64,000 bases of DNA from BOG-1112 sp964611335 (GCA_964611335.1 CAZSXR010000001.1:62001-126000); one strand, 5' to 3'; positions 8,918-18,229 are shown, numbered from the stretch's first letter. The notes: generated by a model from the letters alone, not told the origin. Program-made: numbers and translations.

Positions 8918-8962
8918 ATGGAAAACATTATAAAGACTTGGATAGCTATTTACGGAAATTAA
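8918..8962 (+). CDS. Possible 14-codon ORF with strong ribosome-binding site
   Basis: ATG at 8918 follows AAAGGAG with 5-base spacing, about as good a site as any in the window. It opens a 14-residue peptide (MENIIKTWIAIYGN). No codon statistics are possible at this length. An inverted repeat GTTAGTT/AACTAAC (8969-8975 with 9010-9016) and a short AATTTT/AAAATT hairpin lie just downstream. It may be a leader peptide, a small hydrophobic peptide, or a chance ORF. Confidence 0.3.
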   Translation: MENIIKTWIAIYGN

Positions 8963-9037
8963 AGAGAAGTTAGTTCATTATTTTCAAATTTTGATAAAAT
9001 TGCAAGGCAAACTAACAAAGACTTTCCGTTCACAAAC

Positions 9038-9418
9038 TCAGTCTTCCAGATCTTCGACGTCCCAGACTTTTACTGCAAATGAATATTTAAGGGGAGTGAT
9101 TTCTGCAAGAAAGGTTTTGCCATCGAGTGTGTAATCTACATTTACAATGACTTTATTTTTCGCAGCTTCTTCAAAAGCCTCGAGAACTCTTGTACGATCT
9201 GCGTCGCTAAGAGGAACAATACTTACTATATCTTTGCCAATAAAAGTCTCAGGATCACTTGCGAATGGCATTCCTTCAAAAGAAGCAGCTTCTTGCACTT
9301 CTCTTTTCTCATTGAGTTGGAAATGCAAAGATCCTTCGGCCATTAGAACATTGCTCAACAGAGAGAATGATAAGACTGTTAGATAGGATGAGATTTTTTT
9401 TCCAAGAGAAAGAACCAT
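9038..9418 (-). CDS. Exported small protein with a PAS-like domain
   Basis: The start is taken at 9418 (AAGGAG 7 bases upstream), giving 126 residues with a signal peptide (MVLSLGKKISSYL...NVLMAEG). An earlier in-frame start would overlap comM and lacks a site. Residues about 55-125 have the pattern of a PAS fold: FIGKDIVSIVPLSDADR, a helix VLEAFEEAAKN, then strands VDYTLDGKTFLAEITPL and AVKVWDV. PAS domains sense small ligands; an exported, stand-alone one without an output domain is unusual. The PAS call is based on pattern only. Confidence 0.6.
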   Translation of the reverse strand: MVLSLGKKISSYLTVLSFSLLSNVLMAEGSLHFQLNEKREVQEAASFEGMPFASDPETFIGKDIVSIVPLSDADRTRVLEAFEEAAKNKVIVNVDYTLDGKTFLAEITPLKYSFAVKVWDVEDLED

Positions 9419-9479
9419 TTCAAGACTCCTTAATTTATTCAGATCTGTTTTTTCAAAGTTATTATGAGAATTTACTAAG

Positions 9480-11075
9480 TTAAATCCCATAAGCGTAATC
9501 TTCCTTCGATCGTTCCGAAGAATCGGGAAGCCATTTCCAAGCTTGTATGAGGTGTGTGCTTTGGAGGCTTTCTCTATTCTCCAAGTCTGCAAGTGTTCGA
9601 GCGATGCGCAGAGAGCGTATCACTGCTCGGCGAGTTGCATATTTCGGTGTGCATGCATCGACTGTTTTTTTAAAATCTGAACTGCTTAATCCAGAAGCTT
9701 CGATCAGTTGGTCTGCTTTAAGATCTCTGTTGTAGAGCGCTCCGATTTTTTTATTCCGTACATAAGAAAAGTCTCTTGCTTTTAAAACCATCTTTGCGAG
9801 GTTATCTGTAAGAGATTGCGATTTTCTTTCTTGCAACTGTAAAAAAATTTCCGAACGACCACTGGCTTGATCAGGCATGCGTACATGCATGTCTATACGA
9901 TCCATAATCGGTCCTGAAATCTTCCTTCTGTAAGAGAGAATTTTGGAACTTGGACAGGTACATCGACGTAATGTGCTTCCCAACCAACCACACGGACAGG
10001 CGTTGCAAGCTGCAATCAGTGTAATTTTAGATTGCCAGGTTACTTTTTTCTTTGCCCGTGAAACGCGAACATATCCTGTTTCGAGGGGCTCACGCAAAGC
10101 TTCAATGATGTCTCTGCGAAATTCTGGGAACTCATCCAAAAAAAGGATTCCACCGTGCGCAAGAGAAATTTCTCCAGGTTGTTCGGGAACTCCCATAATG
10201 GCAGAAGCGGAGGACTGGTGGTGTGGACCTCTGAAAGGAGGTCTTCCGTTGAGCAGACATTCAGGAATTTTTTGCATGACAGAGCTATGAATTTTCAAAG
10301 ATTCTAGATGTTCTTCGCGGTCTATAGGGGGAAATATACTTGTAAGCCGAGCTGAGAACATCGACTTCCCTGTGCCTGGAGCTCCCGTCAGCAAAAGGCT
10401 GTGCATACCTGTTGCTGTAACGAGTGCAACTTTTTGTAAGTTAGCATTCAAAATCATATCATCGAAGTTGGGTTCGCTTGGAATTCCTAAGTTTTCGGGT
10501 GTAACACTTTCGTTCTTTAAAATAATTCCTTCGTTGTTCGCTGCAAAAAGCCAGTTGAGAAGCTCTGAAAGAGAGTTGAAGGCGTAGGATTTTAGCTGCT
10601 GCTTGTTGTTAACTTTGAGTCTATTGAGTACGGAGATTTCTTCTAGATTGTCTTTAGCAACTACGATCCCTTCGAAGTCTTCACTCATAGAGGCTATGCC
10701 GAAGGAAACCACCCCTTTGACAGGACGCAGGCAACCGTCGAGCCCCAATTCTGCGGCGAAAAGCCATTTGCTCAGGTCTATGCAAGGCTCCTTTTCCGTA
10801 ATGAGTGTCGCAAGGCCTACTGCAAAGGGCAAATCAAAATGACTGCCGTCTTTACGCATATGTGCAGGTGAGATATTTACAACGATGCGTTTTTGGGGAA
10901 CATGTATGCCAAGGCCTTCCAATGCAGCCCGCGCTCTTTCTAAACCACTTTTACAAACTTCCGTCGTGTTTCCAATAAGCTGTAAACCGTTAAACCCCCG
11001 TGTAAACCCACATTCAACTTGAAGTATGGAGCTTTCCATCGCATCATAAAGTGCTGTTTGAATCGTGATACTCAC
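9480..11075 (-). CDS. comM: ComM/YifB-family Mg-chelatase-like AAA+ ATPase
   Basis: The 531-residue protein has an N-terminal Lon-protease-like domain (residues 1-170), Walker A GAPGTGKS (231-238), Walker B GGILFLDEFPEF and the C-terminal Mg-chelatase domain with the four-Cys segment AACNACPCG...CTC. ComM is a hexameric helicase that extends branch migration during natural transformation. The start is a GTG at 11075 after GGGAAGAG. It is divergent from argS with about 100 bases between. Family assignment is firm; competence in this organism is not shown. Confidence 0.93.
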   Translation of the reverse strand: MSITIQTALYDAMESSILQVECGFTRGFNGLQLIGNTTEVCKSGLERARAALEGLGIHVPQKRIVVNISPAHMRKDGSHFDLPFAVGLATLITEKEPCIDLSKWLFAAELGLDGCLRPVKGVVSFGIASMSEDFEGIVVAKDNLEEISVLNRLKVNNKQQLKSYAFNSLSELLNWLFAANNEGIILKNESVTPENLGIPSEPNFDDMILNANLQKVALVTATGMHSLLLTGAPGTGKSMFSARLTSIFPPIDREEHLESLKIHSSVMQKIPECLLNGRPPFRGPHHQSSASAIMGVPEQPGEISLAHGGILFLDEFPEFRRDIIEALREPLETGYVRVSRAKKKVTWQSKITLIAACNACPCGWLGSTLRRCTCPSSKILSYRRKISGPIMDRIDMHVRMPDQASGRSEIFLQLQERKSQSLTDNLAKMVLKARDFSYVRNKKIGALYNRDLKADQLIEASGLSSSDFKKTVDACTPKYATRRAVIRSLRIARTLADLENRESLQSTHLIQAWKWLPDSSERSKEDYAYGI

Positions 11076-11175
11076 TGTCTCTTCCCTATTTTAATTCGTA
11101 CCTTGGGCGAGAGAATACAGGCGAGATTCTATGTCAGACCACTGACATATTTTAGTTTTCCTCGAAGGAGATATT

Positions 11176-12978
11176 TTGGAAATTCAGTTTGATTATGAAA
11201 GTGCAAAAGAGCTCGATCCACTGAGGTCTGAAATTGCAAAAAAAATATATACGAAGCTTAACGAACATTTCAAAATGGAAGATATCAGTGAGTCTGATCT
11301 TTTCCGACTTCTTGAAAGGCCACCCGAAGCGTCTCTCGGAGATTTTGCACTTCCCTGTTTTCGTTTTGCAAAAGCGATGCGTAAGAGCCCCATAGCTATA
11401 GCAGACACCATAAAAGGTTTCTTCAAACCTGAAGAATTGGCTCCTTGGATTCAAGAGTTCAAACCCGTAGGGGCTTTTCTTAATGTCTTTATCAATAAAA
11501 GTCATCTGGCGGGTTCTTTGATTCCTCGTGTCCTTTCGGAAGCTTATTTTTCTCCGAAGGTCACACGCGATTTGCATAAGAAAAAACGCGTGATGATTGA
11601 GTTTTCTCAACCAAATACTCACAAAGAATTTCATGTAGGTCATGCTCGTAATGTCTGTCTGGGAGATGCCTTATGCAGGTTATACCGCTATTTGGGATAT
11701 GATCTTATATCTGCAAACTATCTGGGAGATGAAGGAACACACGTTGCAAAATGCTTGTGGCAAGTTCTAGAACATGGTTCAGGTGCTCCTGCGTCTGAGA
11801 AAAATAAGGCGTATTGGTATGGACAAAAATACGTAGAAGCGACGCGTCTTCTTAAAGAAGCGACACCAGAAAACAAAATCATTTACGAAAAGAAAGTTTC
11901 TTCTATCCTTGCAGATCTCGAAGCGAAGAGAGGGAAAACATTTGAAGTTTTTCAAAAAAGCAGGTTGGAATGCATTCATGATTTCAAAAAAATATATGAG
12001 TGGATGGACATACATTTCGATCATTATTTTTTTGAATCGGAAGTTTCTGAAGAAGCACAAAGTATCGTAGATGAATACATTAAAAAAGGTTTGTTTAAAG
12101 AGTCTGATGGTGCAATAGGCATAGATTTATCCGATTACAAACTCGGATTTTTTATGGCGCGTAAGTCCGATGGTACGACACCTTACATAACAAAAGATCT
12201 TGCTCTCGCTCGTCGTAAGTTTGAAGATTTTCATATTGAAAAATCTATTTATGTTGTGGGAAGTGAGCAGAATTTTCACTTCGAGCAATTATTCAAAGCT
12301 TTAGAATTGATGGGATTCAAGCAAGCTAAAGATTGCTTTCATTTAAGTTATGCACATGTAAAGCTTCCTGAAGGTAAGATGTCTTCAAGATCTGGAAATG
12401 TTCTTTCTTTTGCTTTTTTGAGAGAGAATCTTTTGAAAGAACTCGCTCCCTATCTTGAAAAATACAAAGGCCAATGGGGAGAAGAAGAAATAACACAGAC
12501 AGCGGATCAACTTGCAGTCGGTGCTATTAAATACGGAATGTTGAGTTCTGATCCTGTGAAGGATATAGTTTTTGATATACAGGCATGGACATCTTTCGAA
12601 GGCAATACAGGTCCATACCTGATGTATACTTATGCACGAACACGTTCTGTATTGAATAAAGCACAAGAACAAGGCTTTGTAAAAACATATGATCATTTTG
12701 ACAGACTAACTCATCTATATGCTCATGAAATATTGCGTTGTATTTATGATTTTAATGATGTTGTGAAACAATCTTGTGAGCATTACAAACCCTCTATTTT
12801 GGCAAATTATATGTATAATATGTGTAAGAGCTTCAATAGGTTTTACGCAGAAGTTTCCATTTTGAAATCCGAGTCTCATGAAGAAAGAGGAGCTTTACTC
12901 AGTCTTTTAGAAGCTTTTTCTCTTACTCTGAAAAAAGGGTTGTTTCTTATTGGTATATCTCCACCAGAAAGGATGTAA
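11176..12978 (+). CDS. argS: Arginyl-tRNA synthetase
   Basis: The 600-residue class I enzyme charges tRNA-Arg. Visible are the N-terminal arginyl-tRNA synthetase domain (residues 1-110), the HIGH signature as HVGH (153-156) within FHVGHARN, the KMSKS-equivalent EGKMSSRSG near residue 400, and the C-terminal DALR helical domain ending in the usual ISPPERM. The start is TTG at 11176, with GAAGGAG 5 bases upstream. The gene for a phosphoesterase follows after 6 bases. Confidence 0.97.
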   Translation: MEIQFDYESAKELDPLRSEIAKKIYTKLNEHFKMEDISESDLFRLLERPPEASLGDFALPCFRFAKAMRKSPIAIADTIKGFFKPEELAPWIQEFKPVGAFLNVFINKSHLAGSLIPRVLSEAYFSPKVTRDLHKKKRVMIEFSQPNTHKEFHVGHARNVCLGDALCRLYRYLGYDLISANYLGDEGTHVAKCLWQVLEHGSGAPASEKNKAYWYGQKYVEATRLLKEATPENKIIYEKKVSSILADLEAKRGKTFEVFQKSRLECIHDFKKIYEWMDIHFDHYFFESEVSEEAQSIVDEYIKKGLFKESDGAIGIDLSDYKLGFFMARKSDGTTPYITKDLALARRKFEDFHIEKSIYVVGSEQNFHFEQLFKALELMGFKQAKDCFHLSYAHVKLPEGKMSSRSGNVLSFAFLRENLLKELAPYLEKYKGQWGEEEITQTADQLAVGAIKYGMLSSDPVKDIVFDIQAWTSFEGNTGPYLMYTYARTRSVLNKAQEQGFVKTYDHFDRLTHLYAHEILRCIYDFNDVVKQSCEHYKPSILANYMYNMCKSFNRFYAEVSILKSESHEERGALLSLLEAFSLTLKKGLFLIGISPPERM

Positions 12979-12984
12979 ATTCCT

Positions 12985-13935
12985 ATGAAAAAATGGTTCC
13001 AAGATCTAATCTTCATTTTGATTTTTGGTTCTCTGGGCTTTTTTCTAGTGAGGAGATACGTAAGTATTTCTCATGTCTATGTAGGTTCTTTGCAAATACA
13101 AGAAAATGCAGAAGAACCGCTTCATTTTTTTGCATTGGGTGATACGGGTTCTGGAGATGAGAATCAATATCAAGTTGCTCACGCAATGGAGACTCGATGT
13201 AAGCAGATTTCTCATTTGAATGGAATTTTGCTGTTGGGTGATCTCTTTTATATGAGAGGTGTTAAATCTGTTCAGGATCCTCAGTGGGAAGAGAAAATTC
13301 TAAAACCTTATGGAACTTCTTGTCTTCGTAAAGCACAGATCTTTCCTATTTATGGCAATCATGATTATCGAGGAAACAAAGATGCGTTTGTTGAATATAC
13401 AAAAGAGAATGCGCGCTGGAAGATGCCTCACAGATTTTATGCGGTGCATTTTCAAAAACTTGTGAATTTTATCGCCATCGATTCAAACTTTGCGGACTTA
13501 TGTTTTCGTTCAGAATCTTGCGTTGCAGATTTTTTAAATTCCGAATTGAAAAAAGATTTCAAATGGAAGGTTGTCCTTTCGCACCATCCTTTATCTTCCT
13601 CTAGTAAGAAAGGATATACTCATAATGGGGAAACTTTTTTTGGTTCTCTTTTCCGATTTTTAAGTTGTGACAAAGCAGATCTATGGCTTTCAGGACATGC
13701 TCACCATTTAGAACATAGGAAGATGACGTCTTGTAATACTCAACTCTTTATTTCAGGAGGAGGAGGAGGAGAGTTGGAAGATATAGATCCAACGAGCCCT
13801 GAGTTAAAATTCGGATCCTCAGAATTCGGTTTTTTGGAACTTGAGGTTACTCAACAGTCTATAAAGACAAGGTTTTTTAATAAGAATGCCAAAGAGATTT
13901 ACAAAGAAACTTTGACAAAGTCTTCACGCCCCTAA
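12985..13935 (+). CDS. Membrane-anchored purple-acid-phosphatase-like metallophosphoesterase
   Basis: The 316-residue protein has an N-terminal signal anchor (residues 6-22), so the catalytic domain should face the periplasm. Metal-binding motifs run in family order: LGDTG (Asp53), LLLGDLFYMRGV, YGNHDYRG, SHHP and SGHAHHLEH. The pattern is closest to tartrate-resistant purple acid phosphatases. The substrate cannot be read. It directly follows argS and may be co-transcribed. Confidence 0.88.
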   Translation: MKKWFQDLIFILIFGSLGFFLVRRYVSISHVYVGSLQIQENAEEPLHFFALGDTGSGDENQYQVAHAMETRCKQISHLNGILLLGDLFYMRGVKSVQDPQWEEKILKPYGTSCLRKAQIFPIYGNHDYRGNKDAFVEYTKENARWKMPHRFYAVHFQKLVNFIAIDSNFADLCFRSESCVADFLNSELKKDFKWKVVLSHHPLSSSSKKGYTHNGETFFGSLFRFLSCDKADLWLSGHAHHLEHRKMTSCNTQLFISGGGGGELEDIDPTSPELKFGSSEFGFLELEVTQQSIKTRFFNKNAKEIYKETLTKSSRP

Positions 13936-14028
13936 AGTTTTTTGTTCTTCAGCCGACAAGATGTGCATGAGGGTGGTTTTTAAGTAAAGGCTGCCTAGTG
14001 ATGGCGTCTCAAGTTTAGGAGTGAAGAC

Positions 14029-14544
14029 ATGGGAAGATTATCCTTAAAGGCAAGCGCACAGAGAGGTTTCACTCTCGTGGAACTCATGGTTGTTGTTGCC
14101 ATTATTGGTATGCTTGCGGCTATAGCTCTTCCTAGGTTTAAAACCTTTCAAGCTAAAGCTAGACAGGCGGAAGCAAGAACAAATTTAGCAAGTGTCTTTA
14201 GTTTGGAACAGTCTTATCAAGGTGAGAATGATACTTATGTTGTTGTCGCCGCAGGTATGGAATGTAACCAGACCAACACGGGTACGAGTCCTATCGGATT
14301 CTATATTTCCGATTGTACAGCTCCTACTAACTATACGACAGGTCCTACAGGTCCACGTTACACATACAGCGTAGCAGCTGGAGCAGCGGGGATTACGACC
14401 TCATTTATTGCAACGGCAACTTCAGGTAATACAGCGACAACGAATAGGATCTATCCAGGTTGTGCGATTCCCGATACATGGACGATGGATCATAATAGAC
14501 GCTTAAGCAATACTTCTAACGCAACAAAGGCGTGTAGTAATTAA
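14029..14544 (+). CDS. pilA: Type IV pilin-like protein
   Basis: The 171-residue product has a short basic leader and the prepilin-peptidase site RG/FTLVELM with Glu at +5, followed by a hydrophobic helix VVVAIIGMLAAIALPRF and a globular C-terminus with four cysteines. This is a major-pilin or minor-pilin structure; PilA is the most likely role because the gene stands alone with a good AGGAG site. No pilus assembly genes lie beside it. A pseudopilin of another system is the alternative. Confidence 0.8.
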   Translation: MGRLSLKASAQRGFTLVELMVVVAIIGMLAAIALPRFKTFQAKARQAEARTNLASVFSLEQSYQGENDTYVVVAAGMECNQTNTGTSPIGFYISDCTAPTNYTTGPTGPRYTYSVAAGAAGITTSFIATATSGNTATTNRIYPGCAIPDTWTMDHNRRLSNTSNATKACSN

Positions 14545-14564
14545 GCTAGGATCTCTCGTTTCGT

Positions 14565-14586
14565 AGGCGCTATGCCTCTTTTTTTT
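14565..14586 (+). terminator. Weak terminator-like hairpin after the pilin gene
   Basis: AGGC (14565-14568) pairs with GCCT (14574-14577) around a 5-base loop, followed by T8 at 14579-14586. The stem is only 4 bp, so activity is uncertain, but its place between the pilin gene and fba fits. Confidence 0.35.
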
Positions 14587-14656
14587 CATTCTTCTGATTT
14601 ACTTCATCACCATGTTAGAACTATTGCAATCTCACTCTTTCATTTAGGAGTTTGCA

Positions 14657-15697
14657 ATGGCTTTAATTCCTTTACGTGTTCTCTTAGACCATGCTGCAGA
14701 AAACAATTATGGTGTGGGTGCTTTCAATGTGAACAACATGGAGCAGATCCAGGCCATCATGGAGGCCGCTCGAGCGACTGAAAGTCCTGTTATTGTTCAA
14801 GCGTCACGTGGTGCTCGATCCTATTCTCAAGACAATTATTTGCGCCATCTTATGCTTGCTGCTGTCGAGCTTTACCCTGAGATCCCTGTAGTTATGCATC
14901 AGGATCATGGGAATAGCCCTGCAACGTGTTTTTCTGCAATTCAGCAAGGTTTTACCTCTGTCATGATGGATGGTTCCTTGAAAGAAGACGCAAAAACACC
15001 TGCGGATTTTGAGTACAACTGTATGGTGACCAAACGTGTGACAGAAGTTGCGCATTCTTTCGGTGTTTCTGTGGAAGGCGAATTGGGATGTTTAGGTTCT
15101 TTGGAAACAGGTAAAGGTGACAAAGAAGACGGACACGGTGCGGAAGGTATTCTCTCGCGAGAACAGCTTTTGACCAATCCTGATGAGGCTAAAGAATTTG
15201 TAAGCAGAACCAAAGTTGATGCACTGGCGGTTGCTGTTGGGACGTCTCATGGGGCGTATAAGTTTAGCCGTAAACCTGACGGTGCTATTTTAGCCATAGA
15301 TACTATTGCTGCTATTCATAAAAAGTTGCCGAATACACATCTTGTAATGCACGGGTCTTCTTCCGTACCACAGCACTTGCAAAATTTGATCAATGAATTT
15401 GGTGGAAAGATCAAACAAACTTATGGGGTCCCTGTAGAGGAGATTAAGCGGGGGATTCAAAACGGTGTGCGAAAGATCAATGTCGATACAGATAACCGTC
15501 TCGCAATCACAGGTATTATTAGAAAAATGCTTTGGGAACATCCTGAAGAATTTGACCCGCGTTTTTATTTGAAACCTTCAAGGGATGCAATGAAAGAGGT
15601 TGTGAAAGAACGCATGATTGCGTTTGGTCAGGCGGGCCATGCGCCACACATTCGTCAGGTGACTTTGCAGGATATGGCGCGTCGATATATGACCTAG
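14657..15697 (+). CDS. fba: Class II fructose-1,6-bisphosphate aldolase
   Basis: The 346-residue zinc enzyme cleaves fructose-1,6-bisphosphate in glycolysis and forms it in gluconeogenesis. Key features are GAFNVNN (21-27), the zinc and catalytic stretch HQDHG (81-85), VEGELG, and HGSSSVP followed by KINVDTDNR. The length and C-terminal KERMIAFGQAGHA match the 'Calvin-cycle' (type B) subgroup. AGGAG lies 6 bases before the ATG. It converges on the next gene with 3 bases between stop codons. Confidence 0.96.
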   Translation: MALIPLRVLLDHAAENNYGVGAFNVNNMEQIQAIMEAARATESPVIVQASRGARSYSQDNYLRHLMLAAVELYPEIPVVMHQDHGNSPATCFSAIQQGFTSVMMDGSLKEDAKTPADFEYNCMVTKRVTEVAHSFGVSVEGELGCLGSLETGKGDKEDGHGAEGILSREQLLTNPDEAKEFVSRTKVDALAVAVGTSHGAYKFSRKPDGAILAIDTIAAIHKKLPNTHLVMHGSSSVPQHLQNLINEFGGKIKQTYGVPVEEIKRGIQNGVRKINVDTDNRLAITGIIRKMLWEHPEEFDPRFYLKPSRDAMKEVVKERMIAFGQAGHAPHIRQVTLQDMARRYMT

Positions 15698-15700
15698 AAC

Positions 15701-16069
15701 TTATTGAACGACTTCTTGTGATGGCGCAGGGGCTTCTGCTGGGGCCGCTTCTTGTTTTACTTCTTGGGCAGCAGGCACAACAGTTTCTGCTTTCTCACAT
15801 TTCCAGCCTTCGTTACCAAGTTTTTGCAAGAAGCTTTCTGTTTGCTTTTCGCAGTATCCGCTCTCGATTTTCGCATCGTAAACTTTTTTAGAACCAACGT
15901 GATTTGTGTAAACAACTTCACAAGGTACTTTTTTGTCTTCTGCGAGGTAGTTGATTTCGACTTTACGGTTTGCAGCGCCTTTCATTTTGCATTCGTAAGA
16001 TTCTGAATTCTTAGCGAATGCTGTGAATCCCATGGACAAAAGAATGGAAACTAAAAGATTTCTGATCAT
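15701..16069 (-). CDS. Small exported cysteine-containing protein with Pro/Ala/Glu tail
   Basis: Start at 16069 is chosen because GGAG stands 6 bases upstream; a TTG four codons earlier has no site. The 122-residue product has a signal peptide (MIRNLLVSILLSMGFTAFAK), a small domain with four Cys (YECKMKG, KVPCEVVY, SGYCEK, GWKCEK) that could form two disulfides, and a low-complexity tail rich in Ala, Pro and Glu. No family was recognised. Confidence 0.7.
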   Translation of the reverse strand: MIRNLLVSILLSMGFTAFAKNSESYECKMKGAANRKVEINYLAEDKKVPCEVVYTNHVGSKKVYDAKIESGYCEKQTESFLQKLGNEGWKCEKAETVVPAAQEVKQEAAPAEAPAPSQEVVQ

Positions 16070-16160
16070 AGCGATCTCCAAAAAGGTTGTGTACTAGAGT
16101 TTATATAGCAGAAGGGAGCATAGATGCCACAGTCTTTAGAGAGCATCAAGATCAAAGTGA

Positions 16161-16853
16161 TTAGGAAATTTTTGACAATTCAATAAGGGTGCATGCGCCC
16201 CAAAGGAATGTTTTTTGTCTTTTGAATTCGAAGCCAAGGTCAGAGAGGATCTTTTTAAGTTCTTCGAGTTTATAGAAAGTTTCTACGCTGTGAGGAAGAT
16301 AAGAGTACGCCTTTTTGTCGCTGAATAAAGCGGCAATAATAGGAAGAATGACATGAAAATAGAAACGGAAAAGATAAGACATAAATCCTGAAGGAGCGTT
16401 GAAAAATTCAAGAATGAGGAGAGAAGATCCAGGTTTGAGTACGCGAAGAAATTCTTTTAAGGCTTTCTCTTTATTTTGAACATTACGAAGGCCAAAACTT
16501 ATAGTTATTGCATCGAAAGTAGAATCTTTAAAATTTAAAAGTTCGGCACTCATCTCTTTTAAACAAACTTCGGGTTTTAATTTTTTCTCTGCGATTTTTA
16601 ACATTTCTTTGGAAATATCTATGCCTGTGAAAAATGTGTAATCCTTGCGAAAAGTGTATGCACTTTGAATGACATCACCCGTTCCACAAGCAACGTCAAG
16701 CAGATGACCATTTTGAACTTTGGGCAAAGACTTTACAAGTTCTTTGCGCCATCTCTTATCCTGTCTCATACTCAGAAGTGAGTTGAGAAAATCATAACGG
16801 AAAGCTATGCGATCAAACATTTCGGCAACGCTGAGTTCCGTATTCCCACTCAT
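16161..16853 (-). CDS. ubiE: Demethylmenaquinone/ubiquinone C-methyltransferase
   Basis: The 230-residue SAM-dependent methyltransferase carries the family markers FDRIAFRYDFLNSLLSMRQDKRWR near the N-terminus, the SAM motif LDVACGTGD (about 53-61), and ITISFGLRNVQNKEKALKEFLRVLKPG. It methylates the quinone ring in menaquinone or ubiquinone synthesis. The start ATGA overlaps the maf stop, so the tsaC-like, maf and ubiE genes form one translationally coupled unit. Confidence 0.94.
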   Translation of the reverse strand: MSGNTELSVAEMFDRIAFRYDFLNSLLSMRQDKRWRKELVKSLPKVQNGHLLDVACGTGDVIQSAYTFRKDYTFFTGIDISKEMLKIAEKKLKPEVCLKEMSAELLNFKDSTFDAITISFGLRNVQNKEKALKEFLRVLKPGSSLLILEFFNAPSGFMSYLFRFYFHVILPIIAALFSDKKAYSYLPHSVETFYKLEELKKILSDLGFEFKRQKTFLWGACTLIELSKIS

Positions 16854-17491
16854 AAAATTCCTTCAAAAATAAGAGATGAACGTTGTAACCATTCCACTGT
16901 ATCTGCTAAGGGGAGACCAATTACATTAGTTGCGGAGCCTGAAAGAGATTTGATGAAAGAAGACCCGTAACCTTGAAATGCATAAGATCCAGCTTTATCC
17001 ATAGGCTCACCACTTGCAATGTATTTACGAATTTCTAAGTCGGATAAGTTTCGAAAACATACCTCGCTGGCGAAAGTTTCCTCAAGCGTTTTGTAAGAGC
17101 TTACAGGTGAAGTCAAGTAGTGAAAGCAGAGGCTTGTAAGAACTGTATGTGTTTTGTTCGAGAGAGAACGAAGCATGTTGAAAGCATTTTCTTCGTCTGT
17201 AGGTTTTTCAAGAATACTATGACCTAATACAACAATGGTATCCGCGCTAATGACTATACTCGGTCCCTTTACGGTTTTACGAAAATCTTTTTTTTCTATA
17301 ACCCAACGGCCTTTTTGGATGGCGTTGGCACAAACATATTCACGAGGATCTTTGATGCTACCTCGCAAGCTTGCTTCGTCAAATTCGCTAGAAACAAGAG
17401 TGAAGGGAATGCCTGCTTGCTTGAGTAGTTCTTGTCTACGTGGAGATTGACTTGCTAAGTAGATTTTTAAATTAGGAGGAAGGTGCATCAT
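16850..17491 (-). CDS. maf: Maf-family nucleotide pyrophosphatase
   Basis: The 213-residue protein has the Maf signature LASQSPRRQELLKQAGIPF (residues 11-29), SADTIVVLG and the C-terminal GLPLADTVEWL. Maf proteins hydrolyse non-canonical or pyrimidine nucleoside triphosphates (dTTP/UTP or m7GTP) and may affect septum formation. It overlaps the upstream gene by 20 bases and the downstream ubiE by 4. Confidence 0.94.
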   Translation of the reverse strand: MMHLPPNLKIYLASQSPRRQELLKQAGIPFTLVSSEFDEASLRGSIKDPREYVCANAIQKGRWVIEKKDFRKTVKGPSIVISADTIVVLGHSILEKPTDEENAFNMLRSLSNKTHTVLTSLCFHYLTSPVSSYKTLEETFASEVCFRNLSDLEIRKYIASGEPMDKAGSYAFQGYGSSFIKSLSGSATNVIGLPLADTVEWLQRSSLIFEGIL

Positions 17492-18146
17492 GTTTGATCC
17501 GTGAGTAAAATTTTTGAAATTCTTCTTTCGTAATGGCTCCTTCTCTCAACCATTCCATCGAGGCGTCTTCTTTGATGCGCACAACGGAAGATGGAAGGCT
17601 TGTTTTTTCAGCAGGGGCTAGATCCGCTAAATAGAGACCATGTCTTTTACTAAATTCACTGATGTCTTGTTTATCACTGAGTGGAGGATTTTTTTCATAG
17701 TTGACACTGGTTGAAGGAAGAGGGGTTTTCATTTGAGTCATCACATTGTAGAACCAATCACTGCTTGTGTTTAGAAGTGGAAAGCGCAGAGCAAGTTCAC
17801 CGTGTTCGGAAACAAGGCATTTTGGTACATTTTGCCTAGCTTTCCATACGAAACTTATAGGTTTTGGCCAAATTTGGGGGATGAGGGTTTTCCATAATTC
17901 GGGGAGAGGTTCCCAGTGTTCAAGGGCATTCTCGAAAGAGGCTACTAGCCCAACAAAAGCCTTTTTTTGGGTTCTTTTTTTGATTTGTTCCAAATTCTGA
18001 ACTGCATGGGCGTTGTAAGGATCACAGCTAAGACCCGGAATAGTGTCTGTAGGGTGTACACACACATGACCTTGTCGAAGGTGTTCTAGAAATGTAGAAG
18101 TCTGTAGTTTTTTGTATTCTTCCAAAAATTCGTTGGATGTGTTCAC
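17472..18146 (-). CDS. Sua5/YciO/YrdC-family protein, likely threonylcarbamoyl-AMP synthase
   Basis: The 224-residue protein shows the YrdC fold markers HPTDTIPGLSCDP, KRTQKKAF, IWPKPISFVWKA and ELALRFP. The family makes threonylcarbamoyl-AMP for t6A modification of tRNA (TsaC/Sua5). The length fits the short TsaC or YciO form without the Sua5 C-terminal domain. The start is GTG at 18146, with AGGA about 10 bases upstream. It is the first gene of the three-gene coupled unit. Confidence 0.85.
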   Translation of the reverse strand: MNTSNEFLEEYKKLQTSTFLEHLRQGHVCVHPTDTIPGLSCDPYNAHAVQNLEQIKKRTQKKAFVGLVASFENALEHWEPLPELWKTLIPQIWPKPISFVWKARQNVPKCLVSEHGELALRFPLLNTSSDWFYNVMTQMKTPLPSTSVNYEKNPPLSDKQDISEFSKRHGLYLADLAPAEKTSLPSSVVRIKEDASMEWLREGAITKEEFQKFYSRIKHDAPSS

Positions 18147-18199
18147 GATTGCGATTCCTGTACGAAAATGGCGATTTATTTATGAAGTAAAATCGCGTG

Positions 18200-18229
18200 T
18201 TATATCATGCAGAAGATGTATCTTATAAT
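18200..18229 (+). promoter_or_regulatory. Putative sigma-70-type promoter for tamB-tamA-fabG
   Basis: A perfect TATAAT at 18224-18229 is preceded by TTATAT at 18200-18205 with an 18-base spacer. It lies about 100 bases before the tamB start, in the 184-base gap divergent from the tsaC-like gene. The -35 element is poor, so this rests mainly on the -10 box. Confidence 0.4.
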
